A stretch of DNA of 64,000 bases, taken from contig JAGPEQ010000003.1 in the NCBI GenBank assembly GCA_018056955.1, positions 52,016 through 116,015 of the forward strand, in the 5' to 3' direction. The DNA is from Bacteroidales bacterium. GTDB lineage: Bacteria > Bacteroidota > Bacteroidia > Bacteroidales > Tenuifilaceae. The notes below the pieces were generated by a model, which was not told the origin of the DNA, searched no databases, and saw only the letters and a list, made by a program, of their open reading frames with translations. Of the stretch, positions 47,936-57,003 are shown piece by piece. The position numbers were made by a program, and so were the translations under genes. Position 1 is the stretch's first letter. Each line of letters starts with the position of its first letter.

Positions 47936-48036
47936 AATTAAAATTTATATAGATAAAATCAACAATAAAATACTGCCTTTGTTTAAACAATTAAACCCCA
48001 AAGGATTCCCATCCTCTGGAGGTTATGATAGTGATT

Positions 48037-48068
48037 AAAAAAAGGCAATTTTAGAAATTGCCTTTTTT
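48037..48068 (-). terminator. Hairpin/terminator between rpsO and pnp
   Basis: GGCAATTT/AAATTGCC with a 3-base loop, flanked by A7 and T6. It may end or attenuate rpsO transcripts before pnp. Confidence 0.82.
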
Positions 48069-48074
48069 GATTTC

Positions 48075-48347
48075 TTACTTTCTGAGATTTAATTCCTTTA
48101 CTATTGTTCGATATCTTTCAATATCGTTTTCTTTTAAGTAATCCAAAAGCCTCCTGCGCTTACCCACCAACTTTAACAGAGCGCGCTGGGTACCATAATC
48201 CTTGCGGTGAACCTTTAGGTGCTCAGTTAAATGGTTGATACGGTAGGAGAATAACGCGATCTGGCTCTCAGGTGAGCCGGTATCGGTATTGGACTTCCCG
48301 TACTTCTCAAAAATCTCTTTTTTCTGTTCGGCCGTCAAATAGTTCAT
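48075..48347 (-). CDS. rpsO: 30S ribosomal protein S15
   Basis: A 90-residue primary 16S rRNA binding protein. Standard blocks: [40 protein letters not shown] and [13 protein letters not shown]. It precedes pnp. Confidence 0.97.
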   Translation of the reverse strand: MNYLTAEQKKEIFEKYGKSNTDTGSPESQIALFSYRINHLTEHLKVHRKDYGTQRALLKLVGKRRRLLDYLKENDIERYRTIVKELNLRK

Positions 48348-48391
48348 AACACTGATAATTAGTGGGTAGATTTACTACTTAATTTGAGGTG

Positions 48392-48399
48392 CAAAGATA
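48392..48399 (-). promoter_or_regulatory. -7 element for rpsO
   Basis: Minus-strand TATCTTTG matches TAnnTTTG, 45 bases before rpsO. TTG at 48425-48423 is 23 bases further up. Confidence 0.45.
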
Positions 48400-48509
48400 A
48401 AACCTTTTTTTCAATATCGTTACAATTGATACTTTTTTTTCGAACAGCTATTAATTTTTAATTGCTTAATATTATGACATACAGAATATTAACATGTTTA
48501 TAGTATATT

Positions 48510-49397
48510 TTAACTATTTAGCGTAGTTTTAATTTTTCCCAGTGCCATTTCAATGGGAGTGGGTTTGAAGTTTAAATCGTTTTTTGCCTTGCCTATAACC
48601 AGCGAGGTGTTTTTTGGTCTGGGAGCAGCCTCGGCTAAGTCTTTTGAATTTACTTGCAGCAGCAATTCATGGTTCAGGTCAAAGGCTTTTGCAGCAAGTA
48701 TGGCAAAATCAGCAACTGAAATTATTTGGTCGCCAGAAATATTATAAATGCCTGTAACCCTGTTCAAACAGATCTGGGAGATGGCAGAAGCTAAATCCGG
48801 AGCATAGGTTGGGGTGCGGATTTGATCGCTTGGTACTTTGTACTGCTTGTTTTTGCTGAGGTTATCGAATACACGGGTAATAATGTTTGGACGCGAAAGT
48901 TTGGACTCAACCCCGTAGACCAAAGAGGTTCTTACTATTGTATTGACCACACCCGAGGCCTGTATTAACTTTTCTGCTTCAAGTTTCGATTCCCCATAGT
49001 AATTTACTGGGTTAGGTGCATCCATCTCTGTGTAGTTGCCTTTAGAGCCGTCAAAAATGAAATCGGTTGAGAGGAACACAAGGTGAACATTATAGTCAAC
49101 GCAGGCCGATACAATGCGTTTGGTTAGCTCAACGTTCATCCTGTGACAGGCGTACCTGTCAACTTCACAGGCATCCGGGCTGGAAAGGGCAGCACAGTGA
49201 ACAACAATCTCGGGTTTAATATCATCAACCATGTGGTTGATGTCAGCATTCAACAGGTTCGATGTAAAAGCGGTTACCCCCTCGAGCTGAAACTTTTTGA
49301 GCGATGTGGCAAAAACTTCAACCTGGTTAGTGGCATGTAAAGCTTTTGCTATGTTTTTCCCTACAAGGCCATTTGCCCCAGTAACAAGGATTTTCAT
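48510..49397 (-). CDS. RmlD-like NAD(P)-dependent sugar reductase
   Basis: A 295-residue short-chain dehydrogenase of the dTDP-4-dehydrorhamnose reductase-like group. Rossmann loop GANGLVGKNIAKAL at the N-terminus and the YxxxK motif in YYGESKLEAEKLI. No other rhamnose genes are nearby, so the substrate is open; in Bacteroidota such lone copies are frequent. It lies 12 bases after the potassium channel gene and may share its transcript. Confidence 0.82.
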   Translation of the reverse strand: MKILVTGANGLVGKNIAKALHATNQVEVFATSLKKFQLEGVTAFTSNLLNADINHMVDDIKPEIVVHCAALSSPDACEVDRYACHRMNVELTKRIVSACVDYNVHLVFLSTDFIFDGSKGNYTEMDAPNPVNYYGESKLEAEKLIQASGVVNTIVRTSLVYGVESKLSRPNIITRVFDNLSKNKQYKVPSDQIRTPTYAPDLASAISQICLNRVTGIYNISGDQIISVADFAILAAKAFDLNHELLLQVNSKDLAEAAPRPKNTSLVIGKAKNDLNFKPTPIEMALGKIKTTLNS

Positions 49398-49409
49398 TTT
49401 TAAAATGTT

Positions 49410-50414
49410 TTAGGAGATTAGATCTTTTAGCTTTTCAACTTGCTCTGTAGTTCCCAGAACAAACAGTAAGGAGTCGTGGGTAAGTATGTGATTAGGTTCA
49501 GGGTTTAAAATGTATTCGCCAATGGGATTCCTAACGCCAATTACATTAACACCTGTTTTTTCCCTTATTTGTAGTTCATCCAACGATTTTGCCCCAACCT
49601 CGAGAATTTTCCTACATGATATTTCAAAAAGGCTAATGTTCCCGGTTCGTTTTAGCATGATATTCTCAACAAACTCAAGAATATCCGGTTGAATAACCAG
49701 TTTTGCCATTTTTTGTCCTCCAACCTTGTCGGGCAGTATCACATTGTCGGCGCCAGCAAGCTTTAATTTTCTATCGTTTGTAACGGCTGATGCTCTGCTA
49801 ATGATTTTAAGCTTTGGATTCATTTCCCTGGCGGTTATTACTACAAAAAGGTTGTCGGCATCGTTCGCCAGAGCCGTAATTAGCGCTTTAGCTTTATCCA
49901 CTCCTGCTTTCTGCAAGGTGATATCAAGGGTGGCATCGCCATCAACATATGCTATTTTGGGGTTTTGCTGTATATACTCAATTACTTTGGGCCTGTTCTC
50001 AATAACAACAACAGGGATGTTATGCGCAAGCAGTTCTTCAACTGCCTGTGAACCATTACGTCCGTATCCCACCACTATAACATGGTTTTGCATTTTGGCA
50101 ATCATCTTCTCCATGATCTTCTTATTTGAGTATCGGGAAAGTATTTGTTCCGAAAAGTATTTGGCTAAGAAGGTAGCTGCATAGGCAAAGAATCCAATGC
50201 TTATGATGATTAGTGTTATGGTAAACCACATTCCCTCTGGTGAAAGCGGCCGAACCTCCTTAAATCCTACTGTACCGATTGTAATTACGGTCATGTAGAT
50301 TGCTTCAGTGAATGTAAAGTCTTCAATGTGTATATAACCAACTGTTCCTATGGTTATTATACTTAGGAGAATTGTGATTGCAAGCGCTAATGTTCTACCT
50401 CCTTTTTGCTCCAT
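49410..50414 (-). CDS. RCK-domain potassium channel
   Basis: A 334-residue two-TM channel: TM1 (~11-29), pore loop, TM2 (~60-83), then RCK-N (VVGYGRNGSQAVEELL, NAD-type Rossmann) and RCK-C (~255-334). The filter region reads TIGTVGFKE, where many K channels have TVGYGD. It probably conducts potassium under ligand control. An operon with the RmlD-like gene is possible. Confidence 0.88.
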   Translation of the reverse strand: MEQKGGRTLALAITILLSIITIGTVGYIHIEDFTFTEAIYMTVITIGTVGFKEVRPLSPEGMWFTITLIIISIGFFAYAATFLAKYFSEQILSRYSNKKIMEKMIAKMQNHVIVVGYGRNGSQAVEELLAHNIPVVVIENRPKVIEYIQQNPKIAYVDGDATLDITLQKAGVDKAKALITALANDADNLFVVITAREMNPKLKIISRASAVTNDRKLKLAGADNVILPDKVGGQKMAKLVIQPDILEFVENIMLKRTGNISLFEISCRKILEVGAKSLDELQIREKTGVNVIGVRNPIGEYILNPEPNHILTHDSLLFVLGTTEQVEKLKDLIS

Positions 50415-50440
50415 TCAGCAATTTTTACGACGCTTTAAAA

Positions 50441-51712
50441 TTATAATTGTTTTCGTAAAATACTAACACCAATAGGGCAGTAAATACATTTTCGGGTCTC
50501 GCAGTAAAAGGTTTTTAGGTGAACCAATGCCTGAGAGTCAAAAGCCGACAATGCTTTGATGCCCAAGGCACCAAAGTTTCTGACAATTGTATTATTCTCG
50601 GGTGGCATTTGTTGGAGTATAGTTAGTGCGTTGGCCTCAAGGTCAGCTTTTGCCCTGCTCCGACCATAGCTATACATGAAAGGGATAATTGTGTTTATGG
50701 TTATTAACCTAATGGTTTCCTCGCCCAAACGTTTTTTCTTGGAAATTGATTCCTCACCAAAAACGTAGTGATTAGTCCAGTAATCCGATGCTTCAACAGC
50801 AAAGAATTTAATTACATTATCAATATTTTTCACCTCCATAAGCTGAGAGAAGAGACCCGACGATTTGTGTGCAAGCATTGCCAAAAGAGCAATTCTAATG
50901 GTTGGGAACGATGCTGGCCTGAGCCTCATAAACTTCCAGAGGCTTGGCTCTATGGGTGTAAGTGAGAATTTGTTTTTCAGATAGGTATACTCCTGTTTCA
51001 AAGAAATTACATAGCTATCGTTTTTTGCTTTATCGAGCAAGCCCGATTGACCGAATAGTAGGGCCTCAAGCTGAAATGCACTGTTTTTATGTTTTGCCAA
51101 TACTTTTTGCGGTAAGCTTTGAGCCAGTAGCTGAAAGGGAAGTGCGTTACTTTTTAGCCCAAATGAACGGCATAAATCGCGATAGAAAGCCTCCTCCCAA
51201 CTTCCATTGCATTGGCTTACCAGCTCAGCTACACGTTTACTCTTGTTTTCTAGCCTTTCAACTTGCATTCGATCAATGGTTGAGTTAATTAGCAATGAAT
51301 CAACAACCCCAATTTTACTGGCGCATGGGATCCATTCGGTCGATTTGATCAAGTTTTCATGGCTATGCACCAGTTTGTTGGGGTAAGGAATGACTAGTGT
51401 CTGAACTTCTGTTCCTTTCGATGTTACTGCGGTTCTATCGTGCTCAACAACTACGTGTAGAATTACATTGTTGTAAGCGTTGTCGGTTTGATGGTTATGG
51501 GTAAACCAGTCGGACGATTTGATGTGCATTTCAACATTACCTACCCAAAGAGTATCACCAATTCGAACTTTTGCGTTGGAAAAATCGGGGCCTGAGTCGG
51601 TATTGTACAATCCGGGATCGATAACCTCAACCGTATCGCCTTTTGTAGTGCTGAGCCCATTTAGGGTATAGTGCTGGTAGCGCCACTGGAAGTGTAAAAG
51701 CGATTCGTCCAT
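50441..51712 (-). CDS. DUF2851 family protein
   Basis: A 423-residue protein of DUF2851. The family N-terminus (ESLLHFQWRYQHY, then DTGPDFSNAKVRIGD and GNVEMHIKSSDWFTHNH) is clear. Four Cys near the C-terminus (FYCETRKCIYCPIG, and upstream) may bind metal. The function is unknown. No signal peptide. Confidence 0.88.
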   Translation of the reverse strand: MDESLLHFQWRYQHYTLNGLSTTKGDTVEVIDPGLYNTDSGPDFSNAKVRIGDTLWVGNVEMHIKSSDWFTHNHQTDNAYNNVILHVVVEHDRTAVTSKGTEVQTLVIPYPNKLVHSHENLIKSTEWIPCASKIGVVDSLLINSTIDRMQVERLENKSKRVAELVSQCNGSWEEAFYRDLCRSFGLKSNALPFQLLAQSLPQKVLAKHKNSAFQLEALLFGQSGLLDKAKNDSYVISLKQEYTYLKNKFSLTPIEPSLWKFMRLRPASFPTIRIALLAMLAHKSSGLFSQLMEVKNIDNVIKFFAVEASDYWTNHYVFGEESISKKKRLGEETIRLITINTIIPFMYSYGRSRAKADLEANALTILQQMPPENNTIVRNFGALGIKALSAFDSQALVHLKTFYCETRKCIYCPIGVSILRKQL

Positions 51713-51799
51713 TTAAAAAGGGTGAATTGTATTTGGATGTACAAGTTAAAAAAATCCAAAAAACTGGGCAATACTATTATGGCGAAAGTAAAATTGTAG

Positions 51800-51807
51800 T
51801 AATTTTG
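51800..51807 (+). promoter_or_regulatory. -7 element for tRNA-Pro
   Basis: TAATTTTG, exact TAnnTTTG, ending 10 bases before the tRNA. Confidence 0.45.
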
Positions 51808-51817
51808 CAAGCGCAAA

Positions 51818-51891
51818 CGGGGTGTGGCGCAGTTGGCTAGCGCGCTACGTTCGGGACGTAGAGGCCGGGAGTTCGAGTCTCCCCACCCCGA
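51818..51891 (+). tRNA. tRNA-Pro (CGG)
   Basis: A 74-base cloverleaf. Acceptor CGGGGTG/CACCCCG with discriminator A. Anticodon stem CTACG/CGTAG, loop TTCGGGA with anticodon CGG and G37, the hallmark of proline tRNAs. T arm GTTCGAGTC. No encoded CCA. Confidence 0.93.
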
Positions 51892-51895
51892 CTTT

Positions 51896-51925
51896 AGAGT
51901 TGATTTAATGTCAGCTCTTTTTTTA
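51896..51925 (+). terminator. Terminator after tRNA-Pro
   Basis: AGAGTTGA/TCAGCTCT (one G-U pair), 7-base loop, T7 tract running into the stop of the next minus-strand gene. Confidence 0.65.
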
Positions 51926-52720
51926 TTCTAATCGTAAAACTACTTGTCCCTGGTTGGGAATTGCCCGGTATATCACCTTTGCATCTTTCTTGCCAAGCTT
52001 AAATCTGATGTAGGGCTTGTAAACCGGTGTTTTAAGTTTTAGCATTCGTTTAACATCCTGAACAACAGTCCACGTGCGCTCTCTAAGATCGAACTTGAAC
52101 TGATTAAACCCATCCGACGATTGCGAAGGGTTTGACTCGTAGAAGTAAAGTAAAATGTTTGGTTTTAGCTCAATAATAAAGTTAACAGGGTCAAGGTCGG
52201 TTGTATCAGGTATAACATCGGGCGTGTACTCTGAGGTGTCGCGTGGGGCAATTTTGATCATTAATGGTACTTTTGGGATGGTTGAGGTATGCTTCGATAC
52301 TGTTAATGGAACCGACAATCCTTGAATAAGCAAGGGTGGATTAATAGCAGAAAACAAAGGACTTACTTTAATATGCTCTGCTTTTGCTTTATGAGCAACA
52401 ACCCCTTTAATCATTAACGAAACGGTACTGTCCGGAATATTAATGGCTAAAAATATTGAGTCAGTTTTGGAAGCGGTAATCAATGCGTTGTAGTAAGCCT
52501 TATCCACCAATAATTTTTTTAAAGTTGAGTCGGGTTCACTAACCCATTCAACTGTTTTCTTTCGTTTATTGAGCTCTTTTGCAATGTGTTGCTCAATGTT
52601 GTTTATGGCTTTCTGGAATGCTATTACTTTAAGAATGGTATATGCAACAGCCAGTATTACAACTAGTATGGCTGTGGTGTAGAGGGTGATTTTTATAGGT
52701 TTTCGCATAAAAACGATCAT
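51923..52720 (-). CDS. Membrane-anchored periplasmic protein, function unknown
   Basis: A 265-residue protein with one N-terminal TM helix (~11-33) and a beta-rich outer part (~35-265) with no recognised family. The ATG at 52720 overlaps the upstream L,D-transpeptidase stop in TAATG, a translational coupling; an ATG at 52708 is the alternative. Last gene of the L,D-transpeptidase cluster, so a role in peptidoglycan linkage is plausible but not shown. Confidence 0.62.
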   Translation of the reverse strand: MIVFMRKPIKITLYTTAILVVILAVAYTILKVIAFQKAINNIEQHIAKELNKRKKTVEWVSEPDSTLKKLLVDKAYYNALITASKTDSIFLAINIPDSTVSLMIKGVVAHKAKAEHIKVSPLFSAINPPLLIQGLSVPLTVSKHTSTIPKVPLMIKIAPRDTSEYTPDVIPDTTDLDPVNFIIELKPNILLYFYESNPSQSSDGFNQFKFDLRERTWTVVQDVKRMLKLKTPVYKPYIRFKLGKKDAKVIYRAIPNQGQVVLRLE

Positions 52721-53436
52721 TAGTAAATGTAAACCTTCGATCCCAGATCTAGGGTTTTGTAAACTGCTTCAAGATCCTCGTCATTCATTCTGATACATCC
52801 GTGCGTTACAGGCATCCCCAGGAATCGCTTGTATATTGTTCCATGGATCAGGTACCCATCGCCAATGCTCAGGGCATAGTCGCCCAAAACGCCAGCTTCC
52901 CAACGCGATGGGTCGTTGGCCGATGGAATGGGTAACCCTTCCTCAACGTATGACCAGTCCGGGCGACGCCATACAGGATTTGTTACCTTCCCTAACACCT
53001 TATACATACCCTTTGGGGTATGAAAAATCCATTGACGTTTATCGTGCGACTTTAGTAGTGTATAGCTGCCAGTACTACAAAATCCTTCACGAACCTGTTT
53101 GCGGTTTTTGTATAGCCTGAAGCGATTGTACGTTGTGTTAACCACAATGTATGGTTGTGCGGGCGTAAGGTTTTGGAACTGTTGCTTTAATGAGGCCACT
53201 TCCTTTTGAAGTTTCTTTACATCAACCTTATCGTCCTGTATGGAGTCGGATACAAAGGTTAACTTTCTGTTCTTAACCACTAATTCCGCCATGGGTTGCG
53301 AAAGATAGGTGAGATAAAAATAAAGAATGATGAAGCCTGAAAGGATGATATTGATAAGCAGCATTACAAAGCCCAACCGTTTTAGCTTAGGGTTTATTTC
53401 GGGGTTGAAATCTATTTTATCTTCATTGCTATTCAT
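52720..53436 (-). CDS. L,D-transpeptidase (YkuD domain), membrane-anchored
   Basis: A 238-residue protein. TM helix ~21-43, a short coiled coil (~63-90) and a YkuD catalytic domain to the end. The active-site motif is HGTIYKRFLGMPVTHGCIRM (family HGx...SHGC), with Cys in THGC. Such enzymes make 3-3 cross-links or attach proteins to peptidoglycan. It starts 2 bases after the stop of the previous L,D-transpeptidase gene. Confidence 0.9.
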   Translation of the reverse strand: MNSNEDKIDFNPEINPKLKRLGFVMLLINIILSGFIILYFYLTYLSQPMAELVVKNRKLTFVSDSIQDDKVDVKKLQKEVASLKQQFQNLTPAQPYIVVNTTYNRFRLYKNRKQVREGFCSTGSYTLLKSHDKRQWIFHTPKGMYKVLGKVTNPVWRRPDWSYVEEGLPIPSANDPSRWEAGVLGDYALSIGDGYLIHGTIYKRFLGMPVTHGCIRMNDEDLEAVYKTLDLGSKVYIY

Positions 53437-53438
53437 AG

Positions 53439-54581
53439 TTAACCCTTTATTTGATTACGTTTAAGGTTCAGGCTCATGGCTATGGTGTTGAAGTCGGCAA
53501 TTGATCCAACAATAACTACCGGAGTGCCAATTTCAACAATCTTATACACCTGTAGCATATCGTTGTTGTCAAGAGCAATACATCCATCAGTCCAATCGGT
53601 TCCTTTGCCGCCATCGCCATGGATCTCAATTAGTCCGCCAATTTGAGCGTGCTTGGGGATTCGGCCTGAAGCTTTTTCCTTGTTGAAATTTTCAATATCC
53701 TCTGAATTAGGGTAGTTGAGTAGCAACGCCCTAAAATACTTGGTTTTATTTGCAGGTATTTTGCTTTTAACCAGATAAATTCCCTCGGGAGTAGCCTTGT
53801 CGCCTTTCAGCCGTTTACGCCCCATCCAATTCTTGCCAAACTCGGCATCAAATTCATACTTTTTTGTACCGTTTTGGTAGATATAGAGTTTTCGGGCAAA
53901 TTTATCCACAATAATAGCCATGGAGTTGTTTTTGGCTGTATTGCTAATAGCGCTTTTTACAAGTCGGTTCCAGTAGGGTTGTGAGTTAAAGTAATCTTCA
54001 AGGTCGTCGAGGGTTTTTTTGTAGGAATCCATAATTAAATCCTCAGCCAACTTGATTTTTTCCGACGACTCAAGGTAATCGCCTTTCTTAAATGCTACCT
54101 CTGCCTCATGGATTAACATTTTACCTTTTGAGATTTTTTTGCGAAACTCATCAGGCAGGGGTAACCTCTGAAAAAGATTGTTCATGTTCGAGACAAGGGC
54201 GGTTAGGTTGTCAATTTTATCCTTAACCGATATAACCAAGTTTTTTGAAAGTTCCTTGGAGTTACTTGTTGCGCTTTTAGCCATTTCGGCCGATTTCTTG
54301 GCAAAGTACGATACCTTCTGGTAGTCGCGGCTTAAAATGAAGCGTTCATTTTGGATATTCCAATGCTTCATGGCCGAATCAAAGTATGCCTTTGCCTTTA
54401 GGTACTTTTGTTTTGAGTAACGTTTGGCATTTGACCGCGATGCCTGGTGTAGCGAGGCTAAGGCATAATCGATATCGCCTTTAGGCGGTTCGGGTATGGA
54501 ATAGTAAAATAGTGCAAATCCGCCACCTATAACTGATAGCGTTGCAAGGGTAATTAAGCTGTACTTTAAAATCGGTTTCAT
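53439..54581 (-). CDS. L,D-transpeptidase with helical N-terminal domain
   Basis: A 380-residue envelope protein. TM anchor ~7-28, a ~190-residue helical, charged region with repeat-like A/K/S-rich helices, then a YkuD domain (~220-365). The catalytic motif is split as IEIHGDGG and TDWTDGCIALDN, so the usual S-H-G-C is T-D-G-C; this variant exists in part of the family. First of a three-gene run: two transpeptidases and a membrane protein. Confidence 0.87.
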   Translation of the reverse strand: MKPILKYSLITLATLSVIGGGFALFYYSIPEPPKGDIDYALASLHQASRSNAKRYSKQKYLKAKAYFDSAMKHWNIQNERFILSRDYQKVSYFAKKSAEMAKSATSNSKELSKNLVISVKDKIDNLTALVSNMNNLFQRLPLPDEFRKKISKGKMLIHEAEVAFKKGDYLESSEKIKLAEDLIMDSYKKTLDDLEDYFNSQPYWNRLVKSAISNTAKNNSMAIIVDKFARKLYIYQNGTKKYEFDAEFGKNWMGRKRLKGDKATPEGIYLVKSKIPANKTKYFRALLLNYPNSEDIENFNKEKASGRIPKHAQIGGLIEIHGDGGKGTDWTDGCIALDNNDMLQVYKIVEIGTPVVIVGSIADFNTIAMSLNLKRNQIKG

Positions 54582-54601
54582 ACGGGTACAAATATCAAAA
54601 A

Positions 54602-54634
54602 AAAATCCCCGGTAAAAAAACGGCCGGGGATTTT
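54602..54634 (-). terminator. Terminator after the coiled-coil lipoprotein gene
   Basis: AAAATCCCCGG/CCGGGGATTTT with an 11-base loop. Confidence 0.8.
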
Positions 54635-54650
54635 ATAGCATGTAAATAAA

Positions 54651-55247
54651 TTACTTTCTGCCCTTAACCTTAGCAATAGCCTCGTTAAGTTCGGTGTTAA
54701 TCTTGGTAGCGCTTTCTTTAGCAGCTTTCATCTTGTTGGAAGCATCCATGTACTTGCCAGCATCGTAAAGACCCTTAGCTTCGTTAACAGTAGCTTCGAT
54801 GGTAGCCATTTCAGCTTTCATTTGCTCAAGAACAGCAGCACCTTCCTTACCACGAGGAGCCTTCTTCATGAGCTTGCCATTTTCTTCCATCATGGTGGCA
54901 ACTTCGGTCATAAGGCCTTCTACCTCTTTCTTAACTTCTTCTTTCTTAGCAACAGCGTTAACCTTTAGCTGCTGAGCCATGCCAAGAATACGATCGAGTT
55001 TTTCGCTAGCTGGGCCAAATTTCTTGAATAATTTTGACTTTTGAACTTCAATGTCAGCCATAACAGCGCTCATTGAATCCTGAACAGCAGCGAAATCAGC
55101 AGCAAGATAAACATCAGCTTCAGCAGCTTTAGCCGAATCAATAGCGGCGTTAGCAGCATCAATCTTTTCCTGGGGCACTTTGCCACAGCTTGAAAGCATA
55201 GCAACCATAGTTAAGGCTGCAAAACCAAGTAAAAGTGTCTTTTTCAT
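54651..55247 (-). CDS. Coiled-coil lipoprotein (DUF4398-like)
   Basis: A 198-residue lipoprotein (Cys 21 in MLSSC) that is almost wholly helical, rich in A, K and E, with long heptad-like stretches (NAAIDSAKAAEADVYLAADF; EVATMMEENGKLMKKAP). It resembles DUF4398-type envelope proteins and the N-terminal helical region of the next gene's product (SAMKHW..., YLESSEKIKLAEDLI). Own -7 element and terminator, so probably monocistronic and abundant. Confidence 0.7.
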   Translation of the reverse strand: MKKTLLLGFAALTMVAMLSSCGKVPQEKIDAANAAIDSAKAAEADVYLAADFAAVQDSMSAVMADIEVQKSKLFKKFGPASEKLDRILGMAQQLKVNAVAKKEEVKKEVEGLMTEVATMMEENGKLMKKAPRGKEGAAVLEQMKAEMATIEATVNEAKGLYDAGKYMDASNKMKAAKESATKINTELNEAIAKVKGRK

Positions 55248-55298
55248 AATCGAAATGTTTGGGTTTGTTAGTTAAACATTAAAGTTTAATTTTCAATG

Positions 55299-55306
55299 CA
55301 AATGTA
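55299..55306 (-). promoter_or_regulatory. -7 element for the coiled-coil lipoprotein gene
   Basis: Minus-strand TACATTTG, exact TAnnTTTG, ~50 bases before the start. The rest of the 280-base gap to 55527 is AT-rich and shows nothing else. Confidence 0.45.
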
Positions 55307-55527
55307 TGGGGTTGTTCAATTCATTGTTTCGTATTCGCGTATTTTTTTTTATCTAAACTATAAAAAATATTGTAAAGTATTGATAATCAAGTTAAAAAAA
55401 ATATAAAAAAATGTTAAAAGCATATCTATTGACTAGAGTAAACTTTTAGGTTAATAATACTGCTTTATAGGGTCAGCATTTTAAAATATTTTGTAACATT
55501 ACAATAAATTTTCAAAGGTCTTGTAAA

Positions 55528-56985
55528 ATGAATAGGATTACAATTATTGCAAGCGCACTTGCTACCTTTTATTGCAGCGTTTTATCATTTGCTCAGCAAG
55601 TTGATTCGAATATGTTAAAGGATCATGTTTACTATCTTGCGTCCGATTCACTTATGGGTAGGGGTTTTGGGACTGAAGGGGGGCGCATGGCTGCAAAATA
55701 CATCACTGATAAGTTCAAAGAGGTTGGACTAACTCCTTGGCAAGGGCAGTACCTACACTCATTTATCAGTTCCAGTATGATGCTCAAGACTGAAGGGGCA
55801 AATATTATTGGTTGGGTTGAGGGGAATGATCCGGTACTAAAAAATGAATACATAGTACTTGGAGCGCATTACGACCATGTGGCCTATAAAATAGTAAACG
55901 GCGAAAAAGTGGTTTACAATGGAGCTGACGATAACGCCTCGGGGGTTGCTTCAATTATCGAAATTGGGCGCTGGCTTGTACTTAACCGCGATAAGCTTAA
56001 ACGCTCTGTTATAATCATTGCTTTCGATGGGGAGGAGGCCGGATTAATAGGTTCAAGTCACCTTGTAAACAATAAGGTTATCCCTACCGACAGGGTAAAG
56101 TTTATGTTTAGCCTCGACATGGTTGGAATGCTGCAAAAGTATGGAGGTATCGACCTGGTTGGAAATAAAACGCTTAGCGATGGCGATGAATTTTTCGTTC
56201 AGTTGGCTTCAAAGCATGGTATTCAAGTGAAAAAATCGGGACGAAGTGTTGAAATGCAAACCGACACTCAACCGTTTGGGAAAATAGGAATACCTGCCGT
56301 GCATGTGTTTACCTCTACGGTTTCGCCTTACCATAAACCCGAAGACGATGCCGATAAGCTTGACTATGTGGGAATGGCGAAAATTGCAAGTTTTGTAGCC
56401 GATGCAACCCTACAGCTTTCAACTACTGATAGCGTTAAACCCGATGCAAGGTTTGCTGCAAAAACTTTGGGTAGCGATAAATTTTCGGCTGGATACCAAG
56501 TAGGCATTGGTAATACTTATCACGATTACAGGGATGAGTTTTACAACTCAAAGGAAGGTTTTTCTTTTAACACAGGGTTATCCTTCACAATTGGATTAAG
56601 TAGGTATATCGATTTACAGGTTGGTGCACTTTACCAAACAACTGGAACAGAACATCGGTATGGTCATTTCAGAACCCATGAGGTTATGGCTCCAGCCAGT
56701 ATCCTTCTTTACATGGGTGGGAAAAGTAAGCAAATGTTATCGCCAAATCTGTACTTTATAGGAGGAGGATACTACTCCTACCGATTTGCCGGAAAGGTTG
56801 GTAATGGAAGTTTTGACATGGACAATAACATTCAAAAGGATAATTATGGCTTTCAGGTTGGCGTGGGGTTCAGCATTATGAATGTTAATTTCCAGTTTGT
56901 TCGTCAGGTTGCAGTGTTGTCATTAGAAAAGGATAGAAATGTTTTTCCCAGTACACTTATGTTTAACATGGGTTTTAGGTTTTAG
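55528..56985 (+). CDS. M28 metallopeptidase fused to a predicted outer-membrane beta-barrel
   Basis: A 485-residue exported protein (signal to SFAQ). Residues ~25-300 are a zinc M28 aminopeptidase domain: GAHYDHVAYK (H114), GADDNASGV (D134), AFDGEEAGLIGS (E169/E170), SLDMVGM (D197) and a late His in SPYHKPEDD. Residues ~320-485 are amphipathic beta strands (FSAGYQVGIGNTYHDY, LSRYIDLQVGALYQTT, FQVGVGFSIM) ending in MGFRF, the terminal aromatic of outer-membrane barrels. It may be a peptidase tethered to an OM barrel. It is followed 18 bases later by an amidotransferase lipoprotein gene. Confidence 0.75.
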   Translation: MNRITIIASALATFYCSVLSFAQQVDSNMLKDHVYYLASDSLMGRGFGTEGGRMAAKYITDKFKEVGLTPWQGQYLHSFISSSMMLKTEGANIIGWVEGNDPVLKNEYIVLGAHYDHVAYKIVNGEKVVYNGADDNASGVASIIEIGRWLVLNRDKLKRSVIIIAFDGEEAGLIGSSHLVNNKVIPTDRVKFMFSLDMVGMLQKYGGIDLVGNKTLSDGDEFFVQLASKHGIQVKKSGRSVEMQTDTQPFGKIGIPAVHVFTSTVSPYHKPEDDADKLDYVGMAKIASFVADATLQLSTTDSVKPDARFAAKTLGSDKFSAGYQVGIGNTYHDYRDEFYNSKEGFSFNTGLSFTIGLSRYIDLQVGALYQTTGTEHRYGHFRTHEVMAPASILLYMGGKSKQMLSPNLYFIGGGYYSYRFAGKVGNGSFDMDNNIQKDNYGFQVGVGFSIMNVNFQFVRQVAVLSLEKDRNVFPSTLMFNMGFRF

Positions 56986-57003
56986 TACCTTAATACTATA
57001 GTT

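Noticed and set aside
47979..47990. TTGTTTAAACAA palindrome upstream of pnp
   Set aside because: Short, AT-only apart from its ends, and not placed against a promoter element; expected by chance in an AT-rich gap.
51896..51925. Hairpin after tRNA-Pro as a possible attachment site for an integrated element
   Set aside because: No direct repeat of the tRNA 3' end, integrase or phage gene was seen downstream; a terminator explains it.
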